Below are positions 32,610-41,911 of a stretch of 64,000 nucleotides of DNA, in pieces. The position numbers were made by a program, and so were the translations under genes. Source of the stretch: Paenibacillus koleovorans NBRC 103111 (GTDB taxonomy: Bacteria > Bacillota > Bacilli > Paenibacillales > NBRC-103111); contig NZ_BIMA01000018.1 in NCBI RefSeq assembly GCF_004000845.1, positions 1 to 64,000 on the forward strand. The letters run 5' to 3'. Position 1 is the first letter of the stretch. Each line of letters starts with the position of its first letter. The notes beneath the pieces were generated by a model. The model was given only the letters and a program-made list of their open reading frames with translations, was not told the origin of the DNA and did no database searches.

Positions 32610-35387
32610 ATGATAGATCCTGCAAAATTCCGGTGGGTCCTGTTGCTGGCTCTGGTAGTTCTGCTAGCGACGGGCTTATTGCCGCCTGCCCCTCCCCTCG
32701 CCGCACCCCAACTCGTACAAGCCGATGACCTCTCCAATTCGACCTGGCTGATGAAATGGTCAGGGGCGCCTCCCGAAGCCTTCCTGCGAACAAGCCATAT
32801 TGTGAGCCATAATCCGGAGACCGGCATATGGGTGGCAGGGCCCGGAGAGGGAGTTGATGCGTTCGAATGGCGTGAGCATTGGAGGCATGCTGAAGGCGTC
32901 GACTATATGACGACGAATCAGACGGTGCGGCTGTCCGCGGTGAAGCCGAACGACCCTTTCGTGAGTCGCCAAAAGTATCTGGAGCAAATTCACGCCGAAG
33001 AAGCATGGGCGGTATCCGTCGGTAACGAGTCGCTCATTATTGCATTGGTCGATACAGGGGTCGATCTGGATCACCCGGATCTCAAAGACAATCTCGTCCC
33101 CGGCATTAATTTGATTCAGCGCAACGCACCTCCGCAAGACGACAATGGACATGGAACGAGCGTAGCAGGAGTACTCGGGGCCGTGGGCAATAATAATAAA
33201 GGAATCAGCGGCGTGTTGTGGAAAGCTCGGATTATGCCGATCAAGGCGCTCGGGGCAAAAGGGGTCGGCGACGAGGACAAGCTGGGCGAAGGCATTCGCT
33301 ATGCCGTGGACCATGGGGCAAAAATTGTCGTGCTGTCGGTCGGCCTGCTGCGCAACGACCCGTATCTGGAAGAAATCGTTGATTATGCGGAAAAGAAGGA
33401 CGTGTTGCTCGTAGCCGCCACAGGCAACGACGAAGGCGAGCATGTGCGATATCCCGCCGCTTATCCGACCGTACTGGGGGTTGGCGGGCTGCGCACGGAT
33501 AATCTGGTTGAATACCGGTCGAATTATGGCAACGAAGTCGATCTTGTCGCCGCTTGGTCGGTTTATACAACGGCACCAGGTGGCAAGTATGTATACAATG
33601 AGGGCAGCTCGATGGCAGCCCCGCAAGTGGCGGCCGCCGCTGCCCTCGCCTGGAGCCGCAATCCTGGCATGAAGGTGCATGAGCTGCGCAATTTGCTTCG
33701 CCAGACGGCACAGGATGTAGCGGAGCCGGGATGGGACAACCATACGGGATATGGGCTCCTGCGTGTGGATCGCGCGGTGAATCAGCTCTATGTCGAGGAC
33801 ATGTACGAACCGAACGATACGGTGGCGGCAGCCAAGCCGTTTCCGTTGAACCAGATGGTGATGGGGGAGCTGAGGGGAGGGCGCGATGTGGATTGGTTTA
33901 CGCTCCATATCCCCTATGACGGAACGATCAAGCTAGACGTTCGCTCCGAGTTGCCTGCGCCTGCAGGCACCCAACTGCTCCATCTGGGACCGAATCAGAC
34001 GACGCCGGACATTTTCGCCGCCGACAGCTCGAGTATGCTGGAGCTACAGGTTCAACGGGGGACTCACTGGTTCGCGCTGCAGCAAACGAATAATAGCGCG
34101 GCCTCCCGCTGGAAGTATCGGTTCACGAACACGTTCCGAATCGGCCCCGATGCGTTTGAGGATAACGACCGATCGTTCAAGGCGTTCCGCCTCGCGCCTC
34201 GCAGCCAGACGATCAGCGGAACGTTCGATCATGATGGCGACGAGGATTGGTTTACCGTGACGATGACGCAATCCGGGACGATGTCGCTCCGTGTCTCGGT
34301 CGATACGAAACGCATTGACTTGGTGCTCAAGGTGCAGAAGCGCGGAGAGTCCATCACGACGATTGACTCCAACGGAGACGGAGAACCGGAGGAATATCGG
34401 TTCGAGGCGTTTCCCGGGACGTATTATTTTGCCGTCGACAAAACATCACCGAGGGCGCTTGCAGGCACCTATACCGTCGACCTGCGGATCGAGGCGAAGC
34501 TGCTGGATCCGAACGAGCCGAACGACAAATCGTTTCAAGCGTCCTCGCTCGGCAACCGTTATCCGTTGGAGGGCGTCTTGGACCGGAGCGACGGCTTGCC
34601 CGATATCGACTGGTTCCGGATCAGCATCGCAGAAGAGAGCTTGTTACGACTGGGCTTGAGTCAAATTCCGACCGACCGCAGGATCAGGATGGAGCTATAC
34701 TCAGGAGCGTTATCCGAAATCACGAACCGAGAGAACGCTCTCGGGGTATCGTCGATGGAGATCGTTCAGCGCGTTATCCCAGGCACGTATTTCGTCCGAC
34801 TCACCTCGGATGCGAATTTCAGAAGCCAGATGTACCGGCTGGAAGCTCAAGTGGATCGGCTTGTCGAAGGCTATACCGATATCAGCGGGCATTGGGCGGA
34901 AGCCTCGATTGTCGACCTGACCCGGCGTATGATCTTCCAGGGGTATGGCGACTTCGCCTTCTACCCCGAGCAGTCGATTACTCGAGCGGAGGCCGTCGCC
35001 ACCTTGGTTCGTACATTCGGCTATACGAAGCAGAAATCCATAAGCTATCCGGATTTACTGCCGGCCCATTGGGCCTATAACGCCGTTTCGCTAGCGGCCC
35101 AAGCGGGATTGACGAGCGGCTATCCGGACGGAACGTTTCAACCGGACCGGCCGCTTAATCGAGTTGAAATGACCGTGCTGCTCGCGAATGCGCTAGGGAT
35201 TGTCGGCAAGCAGCGGGGGAATATGCCGTTCAGCGATGTGGACGATAATTATTGGGCGACGCCTATACTGAAGCAGATGAAGATGGAGGGCTGGATCACC
35301 GGGTACGAAGACGGATCGTTCCGGCCGGAGACTCTATCAACCCGGGCGGAATTCGCTACGCTTCTGGCCCGCGTCATCGCTAATTAG
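32610..35387 (+). CDS. Secreted subtilisin-like serine protease with C-terminal SLH domains
   Basis: The protein has 925 residues. A signal peptide (~1-33) is followed by an S8 catalytic domain (~140-390) with Asp148 (LVDTGVDLDHPD), His181 (DNGHGTSVAG), oxyanion Asn273 and Ser334 (EGSSMAAPQ). Three similar ~110-residue beta modules follow (about 395-740). Each opens with an EPND or EDND motif and has an aspartate-rich D-WF segment, as in bacterial pre-peptidase C-terminal domains. Three SLH repeats (about 755-925) end the protein, with binding motifs TRAE, NRVE and TRAE. It should be tethered to pyruvylated wall polymer, for which csaB is encoded nearby. Monocistronic by position, with AAAGGA as a weak site. 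The substrate is unknown. Confidence 0.9.
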   Translation: MIDPAKFRWVLLLALVVLLATGLLPPAPPLAAPQLVQADDLSNSTWLMKWSGAPPEAFLRTSHIVSHNPETGIWVAGPGEGVDAFEWREHWRHAEGVDYMTTNQTVRLSAVKPNDPFVSRQKYLEQIHAEEAWAVSVGNESLIIALVDTGVDLDHPDLKDNLVPGINLIQRNAPPQDDNGHGTSVAGVLGAVGNNNKGISGVLWKARIMPIKALGAKGVGDEDKLGEGIRYAVDHGAKIVVLSVGLLRNDPYLEEIVDYAEKKDVLLVAATGNDEGEHVRYPAAYPTVLGVGGLRTDNLVEYRSNYGNEVDLVAAWSVYTTAPGGKYVYNEGSSMAAPQVAAAAALAWSRNPGMKVHELRNLLRQTAQDVAEPGWDNHTGYGLLRVDRAVNQLYVEDMYEPNDTVAAAKPFPLNQMVMGELRGGRDVDWFTLHIPYDGTIKLDVRSELPAPAGTQLLHLGPNQTTPDIFAADSSSMLELQVQRGTHWFALQQTNNSAASRWKYRFTNTFRIGPDAFEDNDRSFKAFRLAPRSQTISGTFDHDGDEDWFTVTMTQSGTMSLRVSVDTKRIDLVLKVQKRGESITTIDSNGDGEPEEYRFEAFPGTYYFAVDKTSPRALAGTYTVDLRIEAKLLDPNEPNDKSFQASSLGNRYPLEGVLDRSDGLPDIDWFRISIAEESLLRLGLSQIPTDRRIRMELYSGALSEITNRENALGVSSMEIVQRVIPGTYFVRLTSDANFRSQMYRLEAQVDRLVEGYTDISGHWAEASIVDLTRRMIFQGYGDFAFYPEQSITRAEAVATLVRTFGYTKQKSISYPDLLPAHWAYNAVSLAAQAGLTSGYPDGTFQPDRPLNRVEMTVLLANALGIVGKQRGNMPFSDVDDNYWATPILKQMKMEGWITGYEDGSFRPETLSTRAEFATLLARVIAN

Positions 35388-35407
35388 ACAGGAGGAGGGC
35401 AGTACGG

Positions 35408-35659
35408 ATGACTCCGATGGATGAAGTGCAAAATTCGCTTGCCCTGTCCGGTCTTGCGTATATATGCATCGTGCTGATCGCGATATTCGGCTCGTGGTGG
35501 GCGCTTCAGCAGTTTCGCTTCGATCTGTTCGTGCGTAATCCGAGGAGCGCTCCCGCCAAAGTGCTCCAAGTGTTGCTTTCCATTGCGCTCGGGTATCAAG
35601 TCGCTCGGTTTATAATCGATTATTTCAATTGGACCCAATTGCTCCAAGGCCTGTTCTGA
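35408..35659 (+). CDS. DUF1146 family membrane protein (YwzB-like)
   Basis: The protein has 83 residues and two membrane helices (about 12-32 and 50-72) around a basic loop with FRFDLFVRNPRSAPAKVLQV. It matches the small conserved DUF1146 proteins such as B. subtilis YwzB, also encoded just upstream of the murA-spoIID region. Function unknown. ATG 35408 follows AGGAGGAGGG. Confidence 0.75.
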   Translation: MTPMDEVQNSLALSGLAYICIVLIAIFGSWWALQQFRFDLFVRNPRSAPAKVLQVLLSIALGYQVARFIIDYFNWTQLLQGLF

Positions 35660-35898
35660 GGAATGGCGGGCCTTGACGAGCGTTGTCGAATAACATCCTT
35701 TTTTGTTGTCAACACTGGTAGTAGAGCCATAAAATCTTTTCAGGCTACCGTGCCAAACGGACGATGGCCTGCGAAGACTGTATACGGCAGATGTGCAAGC
35801 AGGAATCCATTTACAGTTGTTCCGCCCCGGGGCCGATGCTAAACTGGACGATGGGCTTTTGGAACAAGTACACTTTCAGGCTCGCGGAGGGGATCAAG

Positions 35899-37242
35899 AT
35901 GAGCAAAATTATCGTCCGCGGGGGCAAGCGATTAGCTGGGCACGTTCGGGTGAGCGGTGCGAAAAACGCCGTACTGCCTATAATCGCCGCCTCATTATTA
36001 GGGTCGGAGGGAGAAAGCGTCATCCAAGATGCACCTCCGCTTGACGACGTTATGACGATCAGTGAAGTATTACGGAGCTTGGGCGTCCAAATCGCTTACA
36101 AAGATGAAGTGCTGCGTGTGGATGCAGAGCGGATTATCGCTTGTGAAGCCCCTTACGAACAAATACGAAAAATGCGGGCGTCGTTTCTGGTGATGGGGCC
36201 GCTATTGGCGCGCAAAGGCTATGCCAGAATCGCTCTGCCCGGCGGCTGCGCGATCGGCACGCGTCCGATCGATCAGCATCTGAAGGGCTTCGAAGCGCTT
36301 GGCGCTGAGATCGACCTGGGGCAAGGCTATATCGAGGCGCGGGTGCGCGGCCGGCTGCAAGGGGCGAAGGTATACCTGGACGTAGCCAGCGTCGGTGCGA
36401 CGGAGAACATCATGATGGCCGCTACATTGGCGGAAGGCACGACCACGATCGAGAATGCGGCGTGTGAGCCGGAAATCGTCGATCTGGCCAATTACTTGAA
36501 TGCAATGGGCGCACGGATTCGCGGAGCGGGAACGGGTATGATTCGCATTGAAGGCGTAGAGAAGCTGAGGGGTGTCGTACATACGGTCATTCCGGATCGC
36601 ATCGAAGCCGGCACGTACATGATTGCAGCCGCTATTTCCGGCAGCCAGGTGTACATCGAAGGCGCTATCGGCGACCACCTGCGGCCTGTTATCTCCAAGC
36701 TCCAGGAGATGGGCGTTACGATCATTGAGGACGAGAACGGCATAACGGTACGGGCGGACGGATCGCTGCGTGCGGTGGACGTCAAGACGTTGCCGTATCC
36801 GGGTTTCCCGACCGACATGCAGTCTCAGATGATGGCGCTCCTGCTCGTCTCGGACGGCACGAGCCTTATCACGGAGACCGTGTTCGAGAATCGGTTTATG
36901 CATGTCGATCAGTTCAAGCGCATGCAGGCCCACATTCACGTAGACGGCCGGACGGCGATCGTCAGCGGCAACAAGAGGCTGAAGGGCGCAAAAGTATGTG
37001 CGACCGATCTCCGGGCAGGAGCCGCTCTGATCTTGGCTGCACTGGTGGCGGACGGAGAGACGGAAATTTCCGGCGTGCATCATATCGACCGCGGCTATGT
37101 CGACATCGCGCGCAAGCTGCAGAGCTTGGGCGCCGACATTCGCCGTTACGACAGCGAGAAGGCGGAGCAATCGGTCCGGGAAGACAAAGAAGCGGCCGAG
37201 CTGCCGCTGTTCACGATCCAGCCCCAGCCGAGCTGGGCCTAA
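35899..37242 (+). CDS. murA: UDP-N-acetylglucosamine 1-carboxyvinyltransferase
   Basis: First committed step of peptidoglycan synthesis (enolpyruvyl transfer to UDP-GlcNAc). The protein has 447 residues. Lys22 in SGAKNAVLP and the active-site Cys117 in [11 protein letters not shown] are present; that Cys is the fosfomycin target. ATG 35899 (MSKIIVRGG) is at the family's usual N-terminus and follows GGAGGGG. The frame is open 45 codons further upstream, but that part is Cys-rich and unlike MurA. The 240-base gap before it holds no ywmB-like gene, unlike in B. subtilis. Confidence 0.94.
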   Translation: MSKIIVRGGKRLAGHVRVSGAKNAVLPIIAASLLGSEGESVIQDAPPLDDVMTISEVLRSLGVQIAYKDEVLRVDAERIIACEAPYEQIRKMRASFLVMGPLLARKGYARIALPGGCAIGTRPIDQHLKGFEALGAEIDLGQGYIEARVRGRLQGAKVYLDVASVGATENIMMAATLAEGTTTIENAACEPEIVDLANYLNAMGARIRGAGTGMIRIEGVEKLRGVVHTVIPDRIEAGTYMIAAAISGSQVYIEGAIGDHLRPVISKLQEMGVTIIEDENGITVRADGSLRAVDVKTLPYPGFPTDMQSQMMALLLVSDGTSLITETVFENRFMHVDQFKRMQAHIHVDGRTAIVSGNKRLKGAKVCATDLRAGAALILAALVADGETEISGVHHIDRGYVDIARKLQSLGADIRRYDSEKAEQSVREDKEAAELPLFTIQPQPSWA

Positions 37243-37252
37243 CCAGAACGAA

Positions 37253-37296
37253 AAGTCCGACGCTATGCAGGTAAGAGCATGGCGGCGGGCTTTTTT
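37253..37296 (+). terminator. Terminator after murA
   Basis: AAGTCCGACGCTATGC (37253-37268) pairs with GCATGGCGGCGGGCTT (37277-37292), with one mismatch and G-T pairs, then a T run. Confidence 0.75.
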
Positions 37297-37434
37297 GTAC
37301 ATTTACTAACCTAGAAGACTAGCGGCAATGAAACACATCCCTCTTCCAACTTCGGTTCTAGCAACTCCTTCGCTCTCATAAACTGATAAAGTCCAGGCAG
37401 CGACAACGAGATGATGAAGGAGAAGGAGAATCCG

Positions 37435-38490
37435 ATGAACAAATTGGTGGCGCGGTTGCAGAAATCGTCGGCTCCCTGGGGCTTGATCGGCCTGGGGGCG
37501 CTGCTTATCGTATCTATTTTTATCCCGGTGCTTCTAGTAGATCGTTCGCCGAGTCAGCCGAGAGAATCCGGTTTCCTCGGGCAGCCGTTCGTGCAGGGAA
37601 ATGGCGCACAAGGCGAAATGGCGAAGCCGGTGACGATTCCGGTATACCGGACGACGTCTCATCGTATCGATCAAGTGCCGCTCGAGGTATACGTGCGAAA
37701 CGTGCTGGCGGCGGAGATGCCGGCGGAATTCGAGCTCGAGGCGCTCAAGGCGCAAGCGATGGCCGCTCGGACTTACATCGTTAAGCGGCTGGTCGAACAG
37801 GATGTCAGCAACGTCCCAGTATCCGGCGCTCTGGTGACCGATACGGTGGAGCATCAAGCCTATTTGTCGGAAGAAGAGATGAAGACAGCCTGGGGAGCCG
37901 AAGTGTTCGCCGCTCGGATCGAGAAGCTGAATCGAGCGGTGGGCGAGACTCGCGATCAGATTATTACGTATAAGGGTCAGCCGATCTTGGCCGCTTTCTT
38001 TTCTACAAGCAACGGGTATACGGAAAACTCGGAAGACTATTGGTCGACGTACATACCTTACCTGCGCAGCGTGCCGAGTCCATGGGACAAGCAGCTGTCG
38101 CCGAAATACGAGCAAAAGGTCGTGCTGCCGACGAAACAGGTGTTCCAGATGCTCGGGATCCCGTCCGCCTTGCCGGTGACGACCGGTACTTCGGCGATGC
38201 GGATCATGGAATCTACCGAAGGACATCGGCTTAAGCGCGTTCAGATCGCAGGCAAACAATTTTCCGGCCGCGATGTAAGAGAGAAGCTCGGTCTCGCATC
38301 CTCGCAATTTACGTGGAAGGTGAAGGGGGCGGAAATCGAGATTACGACTTACGGCTACGGCCACGGAGTAGGCATGAGCCAGTGGGGCGCGAACGGCATG
38401 GCGCAGCAAGGCTATGACGCGCAAGCGATTGTCCAATACTACTATCAAGGCGTGGGCCTTCAGGCGGCTTCAAGTCTTCTGAACGGATAA
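37435..38490 (+). CDS. spoIID: Stage II sporulation protein D (SpoIID)
   Basis: A membrane-anchored lytic transglycosylase of the engulfment machinery, 351 residues. An N-terminal anchor (~16-35) is followed by the SpoIID domain with catalytic Glu94 in LAAEMPAEFELEALKAQAMA and the C-terminal YGHGVGMSQWGANGMA. ATG 37435 follows GGAGAAGGAGAA; two in-frame ATGs at 37411 lie upstream of that site. CATAAACT at 37377-37384 resembles a sigma-E -10, but no matching -35 was found. Confidence 0.94.
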   Translation: MNKLVARLQKSSAPWGLIGLGALLIVSIFIPVLLVDRSPSQPRESGFLGQPFVQGNGAQGEMAKPVTIPVYRTTSHRIDQVPLEVYVRNVLAAEMPAEFELEALKAQAMAARTYIVKRLVEQDVSNVPVSGALVTDTVEHQAYLSEEEMKTAWGAEVFAARIEKLNRAVGETRDQIITYKGQPILAAFFSTSNGYTENSEDYWSTYIPYLRSVPSPWDKQLSPKYEQKVVLPTKQVFQMLGIPSALPVTTGTSAMRIMESTEGHRLKRVQIAGKQFSGRDVREKLGLASSQFTWKVKGAEIEITTYGYGHGVGMSQWGANGMAQQGYDAQAIVQYYYQGVGLQAASSLLNG

Positions 38491-38523
38491 AATGAAATTG
38501 CTAGAAAAAATCTATCACTCTGC

Positions 38524-38551
38524 GTATAAAACCTATCGATCTGGTCAGACT
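38524..38551 (+). promoter_or_regulatory. Sigma-F type promoter of spoIIQ
   Basis: GTATA (38524-38528), a 14-base spacer and GGTCAGACT (38543-38551), which fits GGnnAnAnT fully. It lies 20 bases before the spoIIQ start. The spacer is one base shorter than at spoIIR. Confidence 0.55.
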
Positions 38552-38571
38552 GGTTGATGAGGTGATAACCA

Positions 38572-39297
38572 ATGAGTGATCAAAACAAAGAGACTCAGGT
38601 CAAACAAAGCGCTCCGAAAACGAATACCGGAGCCGAGACGGTCAAACTGTCCACATGGAAAAGGTTAACCGCGAAGAAGTGGGTATTTCCTGCAACGTAC
38701 ATGGCAGCCGCGGCAATTATTCTAACCCTCATGTGGGTGTACCAGGATGGAGGCACTCAGCCGACGTCCGATTCCACAGGAGTGGAAGTCAGCAAGACCC
38801 AGCCCGATGCGTCCAAAAATCCGGATGCCGTCGCGGTAGGCGCAACTGCCGAAACACTGCAATGGCCGGTTAAAAGTGTCGGTGACGTCGATGTGCTGAT
38901 GAACTTCTTCGACAGCAAAGCTTCGAATGAAGTGAGACAAGCCGCGATGATCGAGTATGGCGACACCCTGACTCCGCATATGGGCATCGACTTGGGCCGG
39001 GATGACGACAAGACGTTTGAAGTGGCGGCTGCCGCCGGAGGGAAAGTAACGCGAGTCGAGACCGATCCTCTAGTAGGCCAACTGGTTGAGATTACGCACA
39101 GCAATGGCATCGTCACGATCTACCAAAGCTTGGCCGACGTGAAAGTCGCCAAGGACGCGCAAGTGAAGAAGGGCGATGTGATCGCTTCGGCCGGCCGCAG
39201 TGAGCTGGAGAAGGAAATGGGTTACCACATCCACTTCGAGGTTCGTCAAGACGGTACGCCGGTTAACCCGGAGACGCTGCTCGGTCAAAAGCATTAA
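38572..39297 (+). CDS. spoIIQ: Stage II sporulation protein Q, M23 peptidase domain (SpoIIQ)
   Basis: Forespore membrane protein that pairs with SpoIIIAH across the intermembrane space during engulfment. The protein has 241 residues: a cytoplasmic N-terminus, one membrane helix (~37-56) and an M23/LytM domain (~130-235). The zinc-site residues His136 and Asp140 (HMGIDLG) and His219/His221 (YHIHFEV) are all present, whereas B. subtilis SpoIIQ has lost the first His. ATG 38572 follows GAGGTGAT. Confidence 0.9.
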   Translation: MSDQNKETQVKQSAPKTNTGAETVKLSTWKRLTAKKWVFPATYMAAAAIILTLMWVYQDGGTQPTSDSTGVEVSKTQPDASKNPDAVAVGATAETLQWPVKSVGDVDVLMNFFDSKASNEVRQAAMIEYGDTLTPHMGIDLGRDDDKTFEVAAAAGGKVTRVETDPLVGQLVEITHSNGIVTIYQSLADVKVAKDAQVKKGDVIASAGRSELEKEMGYHIHFEVRQDGTPVNPETLLGQKH

Positions 39298-39311
39298 GCT
39301 CGATTCCGTAA

Positions 39312-39341
39312 AACGGAGGACTTCGGTTCTCCGTTTTTTTT
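39312..39341 (+). terminator. Terminator after spoIIQ
   Basis: AACGGAGGAC (39312-39321), a TTCG tetraloop and GTTCTCCGTT (39326-39335), then eight T. Textbook form. Confidence 0.9.
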
Positions 39342-39407
39342 GCGAATGTCAGAGAGTCGTCCCACAAAATTATTTGTACGTGCAAGCTTGTCAGCTTAGG
39401 AAACAAA

Positions 39408-39435
39408 GAATATATGGCCCTGCCCCTCATATACT
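39408..39435 (+). promoter_or_regulatory. Sigma-E type promoter of spoIIID
   Basis: GAATATA (39408-39414) matches the -35 consensus KMATATT in six of seven positions. A 13-base spacer leads to CATATACT (39428-39435), close to CATACAnT. It is 35 bases upstream of spoIIID, which is transcribed by sigma-E in B. subtilis. Confidence 0.55.
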
Positions 39436-39469
39436 GTACCAAACTAACTCGAGCAGGGAGGCGAGGGGA

Positions 39470-39757
39470 GTGCACGATTACATCAAAGAGCGTACGATCA
39501 AGATCGGGCGCAGTCTTGTGGAGACAAGACAGACCGTGCGCACGATAGCCAAGGAATTTGGAGTATCCAAGAGCACTGTGCATAAAGATCTGACCGAGCG
39601 GCTGCCGGAGATCAATCCGGAGTTGGCCAATCAAGTCAAGCTGATCCTGGAGTATCACAAGTCCATTCGCCATTTAAGGGGAGGAGAAGCGACGAAAGTG
39701 AAATACAAGCGGACCCGTTCGCCGAAATCGGCGGATCATCTGGTCACGGCCCGCTAA
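39470..39757 (+). CDS. spoIIID: Stage III sporulation transcriptional regulator SpoIIID
   Basis: Mother-cell DNA-binding regulator that follows sigma-E and leads to sigma-K expression. The 95 residues match the B. subtilis protein almost throughout: HDYIKERTIKIG at the start, a helix-turn-helix with IAKEFGVSKSTVHKDLTERL and the basic segment SIRHLRGGEATK. It starts at GTG 39470 after GGAGGCGAGGGG; the frame is open upstream but those codons run through the spoIIQ terminator. Confidence 0.95.
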   Translation: MHDYIKERTIKIGRSLVETRQTVRTIAKEFGVSKSTVHKDLTERLPEINPELANQVKLILEYHKSIRHLRGGEATKVKYKRTRSPKSADHLVTAR

Positions 39758-39839
39758 GTCTTGCCCTCCCGCCTTGTAAAAAACTCCCCACCTAATAGAT
39801 GCGCCTCCTCATAAGTTTTAGATTAAAAAAAGAGGAATT

Positions 39840-39867
39840 TTGCAAAAGCTGTCGAAATAGATATACT
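39840..39867 (+). promoter_or_regulatory. Candidate promoter of mbl
   Basis: TTGCAA (39840-39845), a 16-base spacer and TATACT (39862-39867), 58 bases before the mbl start. Confidence 0.45.
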
Positions 39868-39925
39868 TACTGTGTAAAACGGGCTATAGTCGTGGCGGAC
39901 GGATTTCAGGGAGGACTCATCGTTC

Positions 39926-40927
39926 ATGTTCAGTAAAGATATAGGAATTGACTTAGGTACGGCTAATGTCCTCATTCATGTCAAAGGGCGCGGCGTGGTG
40001 CTTGACGAGCCTTCGGTGGTCGCCATCGAAAGCGAAACCAAGCGGGTGCTTGCTGTAGGCGAAGAAGCTCACCGGATGGTGGGACGGACGCCCGGCAGCA
40101 TCATCGCGATTCGCCCTCTGAAGGATGGGGTTATTGCCGATTTCGAAATTACCGAGATGATGCTCAAGCATTTCATCCAGAAGGTCGGGGGCAAGCGGTG
40201 GTATTCGCATCCGCGCATTCTGATCTGCGCGCCTACCAACATTACGTCGGTGGAGCAGAAGGCGATCCGCGAGGCGGCGGAACGGAGCGGCGCTCGGGAG
40301 GTGTTCCTCGAGGAGGAGCCGAAGGCTGCGGCGATCGGAGCCGGTATGGATATTTTCCAGCCTTCGGGCAATATGGTCGTCGACATCGGAGGAGGCACCA
40401 CGGACGTGGCCGTCCTTTCCATGGGCGACATCGTCACCGCTTCTTCCATTAAAGTAGCGGGGGACAAGTTCGACTCGGCGATCATGAAATACATAAAAAG
40501 CAAGTACAAGCTGCTGATCGGAGAACGGACGTCGGAGGACATCAAGCTGAAGATCGGCACGGTGTATACGGAAACGCGCAACGAGCAGATGGACATTCGC
40601 GGCCGCGATATGGTATCGGGGCTGCCACTCACGGTAACGATCCATTCCAGCGAAGTGAAGGAAGCGCTCTGGGAGTCAGTCTCCGCGATCGTCCAGGCGG
40701 CCAAGATCGTGTTGGAACGGACGCCGCCGGAGTTGTCGGCGGACATCATCGACCGAGGCGTCATTTTGACGGGTGGAGGCGCGCTGCTGCACGGTATCGA
40801 CCAACTGCTGGCGGACGAGCTTAAGGTTCCGGTGTTGATCGCCGAAGACCCGATGCACTGCGTGGTCAACGGGACCGGTATCATGCTGGACAACCTCGAT
40901 AAAGTCACTAGAAAAAAACTCGGCTGA
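39926..40927 (+). CDS. mbl: MreB-like actin homologue Mbl
   Basis: A rod-shape-determining filament protein that guides lateral wall synthesis, 333 residues. Actin-fold motifs: IGIDLGTANVLIHVKGRGVV (phosphate 1), VVDIGGGTTDVAVL (phosphate 2) and GVILTGGGALLHGID (adenosine). The position after spoIIID and before flhO identifies it as Mbl rather than MreB. Confidence 0.93.
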   Translation: MFSKDIGIDLGTANVLIHVKGRGVVLDEPSVVAIESETKRVLAVGEEAHRMVGRTPGSIIAIRPLKDGVIADFEITEMMLKHFIQKVGGKRWYSHPRILICAPTNITSVEQKAIREAAERSGAREVFLEEEPKAAAIGAGMDIFQPSGNMVVDIGGGTTDVAVLSMGDIVTASSIKVAGDKFDSAIMKYIKSKYKLLIGERTSEDIKLKIGTVYTETRNEQMDIRGRDMVSGLPLTVTIHSSEVKEALWESVSAIVQAAKIVLERTPPELSADIIDRGVILTGGGALLHGIDQLLADELKVPVLIAEDPMHCVVNGTGIMLDNLDKVTRKKLG

Positions 40928-40984
40928 TCCGCCGATATATAATGTAGAAACTCATTATTCCATTCCACACGCTGGAGGGATCCC

Positions 40985-41884
40985 ATGTTAAGAGGAATGT
41001 ACACCGCTACGGCGGGCATGCTGTCGCAGCAGCGGAAGCACGATACGGTCACGAACAACATCGCGAACATCAATACGCCGGGGTTCAAGATGAGCCGTAT
41101 GGTGTCGCGCTCATTTCCGGAGATGTTGATTGCGCTGACGGAAGGCGAATCGCTCGGCGCTCCCCGCACGTCGATGGGGCGCCTCAACACAGGCGTGCTC
41201 GCCGAAGAAGCGCTGACGGTGAACGTCCAGGGCGATTTGCGGGAGACGGGAAGCCCGTTCGACTTCGCTTTGGTGTCGGACATTCAAGTGGAGGGCCTCC
41301 AGTTCAATAACGGGAAGACAATTACGGAAGACGGCGAGCGGATCTTCCAGCCGCAAGCGTTCTTCACTGTGCTGAATGCGGACGGAGAGCAGCGATATAC
41401 GCGCAACGGCAAGCTGACGGTGGACTCTGCGGGCCAACTGGTGACCGCGGAGGGTTTCCGCGTGGCTGGGCTGGACGGAGAACCGATCGTGCTGATTCAT
41501 CCGGACACGGGTAATCCGATCCCGAATGTAACGGTGAATCGGCGGGGGCAAATTCTCGATTCGGTGGACGGTCGCAACATCCTGGATGCGGCTGGACAAC
41601 CTATCACTTTGCTGATCAGCCGAGTGGAAGAACCGTTGCGGTTAATTGCGGAGGGCAGCGGCGTGCTGCGCAATGACGAGACAGCCCCGTCTGCGATCGC
41701 ACCGATTAATCCGACCGACAACGTGCAGGTGCGCCAAGGGTTCATAGAGCGCTCCAACGTCGATCCGACGCAAGCGACGGTCGATCTTATGACCGCTACT
41801 CGGATGTACGAGGCGAATCAGAAGATGGTGCAGTATTATGACCGCAGCTTGGAGATGGCGGTCAATGATGTCGGCCGGGTCTAA
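40985..41884 (+). CDS. flhO: Flagellar hook-basal body protein FlhO
   Basis: An axial rod/hook family protein, 299 residues. The N-terminal motif is TVTNNIANINTPGFK, and the C-terminal helix VDLMTATRMYEANQKMVQ is the polymerisation segment. ATG 40985 follows GGAGGG. It follows mbl and precedes flhP exactly as in B. subtilis, where both are distal rod proteins. Confidence 0.9.
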   Translation: MLRGMYTATAGMLSQQRKHDTVTNNIANINTPGFKMSRMVSRSFPEMLIALTEGESLGAPRTSMGRLNTGVLAEEALTVNVQGDLRETGSPFDFALVSDIQVEGLQFNNGKTITEDGERIFQPQAFFTVLNADGEQRYTRNGKLTVDSAGQLVTAEGFRVAGLDGEPIVLIHPDTGNPIPNVTVNRRGQILDSVDGRNILDAAGQPITLLISRVEEPLRLIAEGSGVLRNDETAPSAIAPINPTDNVQVRQGFIERSNVDPTQATVDLMTATRMYEANQKMVQYYDRSLEMAVNDVGRV

Positions 41885-41911
41885 ATTTAGCAGGTTAGGG
41901 GGTTCGGTTGG

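Noticed and set aside
35764-35898. Upstream extension of murA by 45 codons
   Set aside because: Open frame, but no ribosome site at 35764, Cys-rich and unlike MurA N-termini; ATG 35899 has both a good site and the family start.
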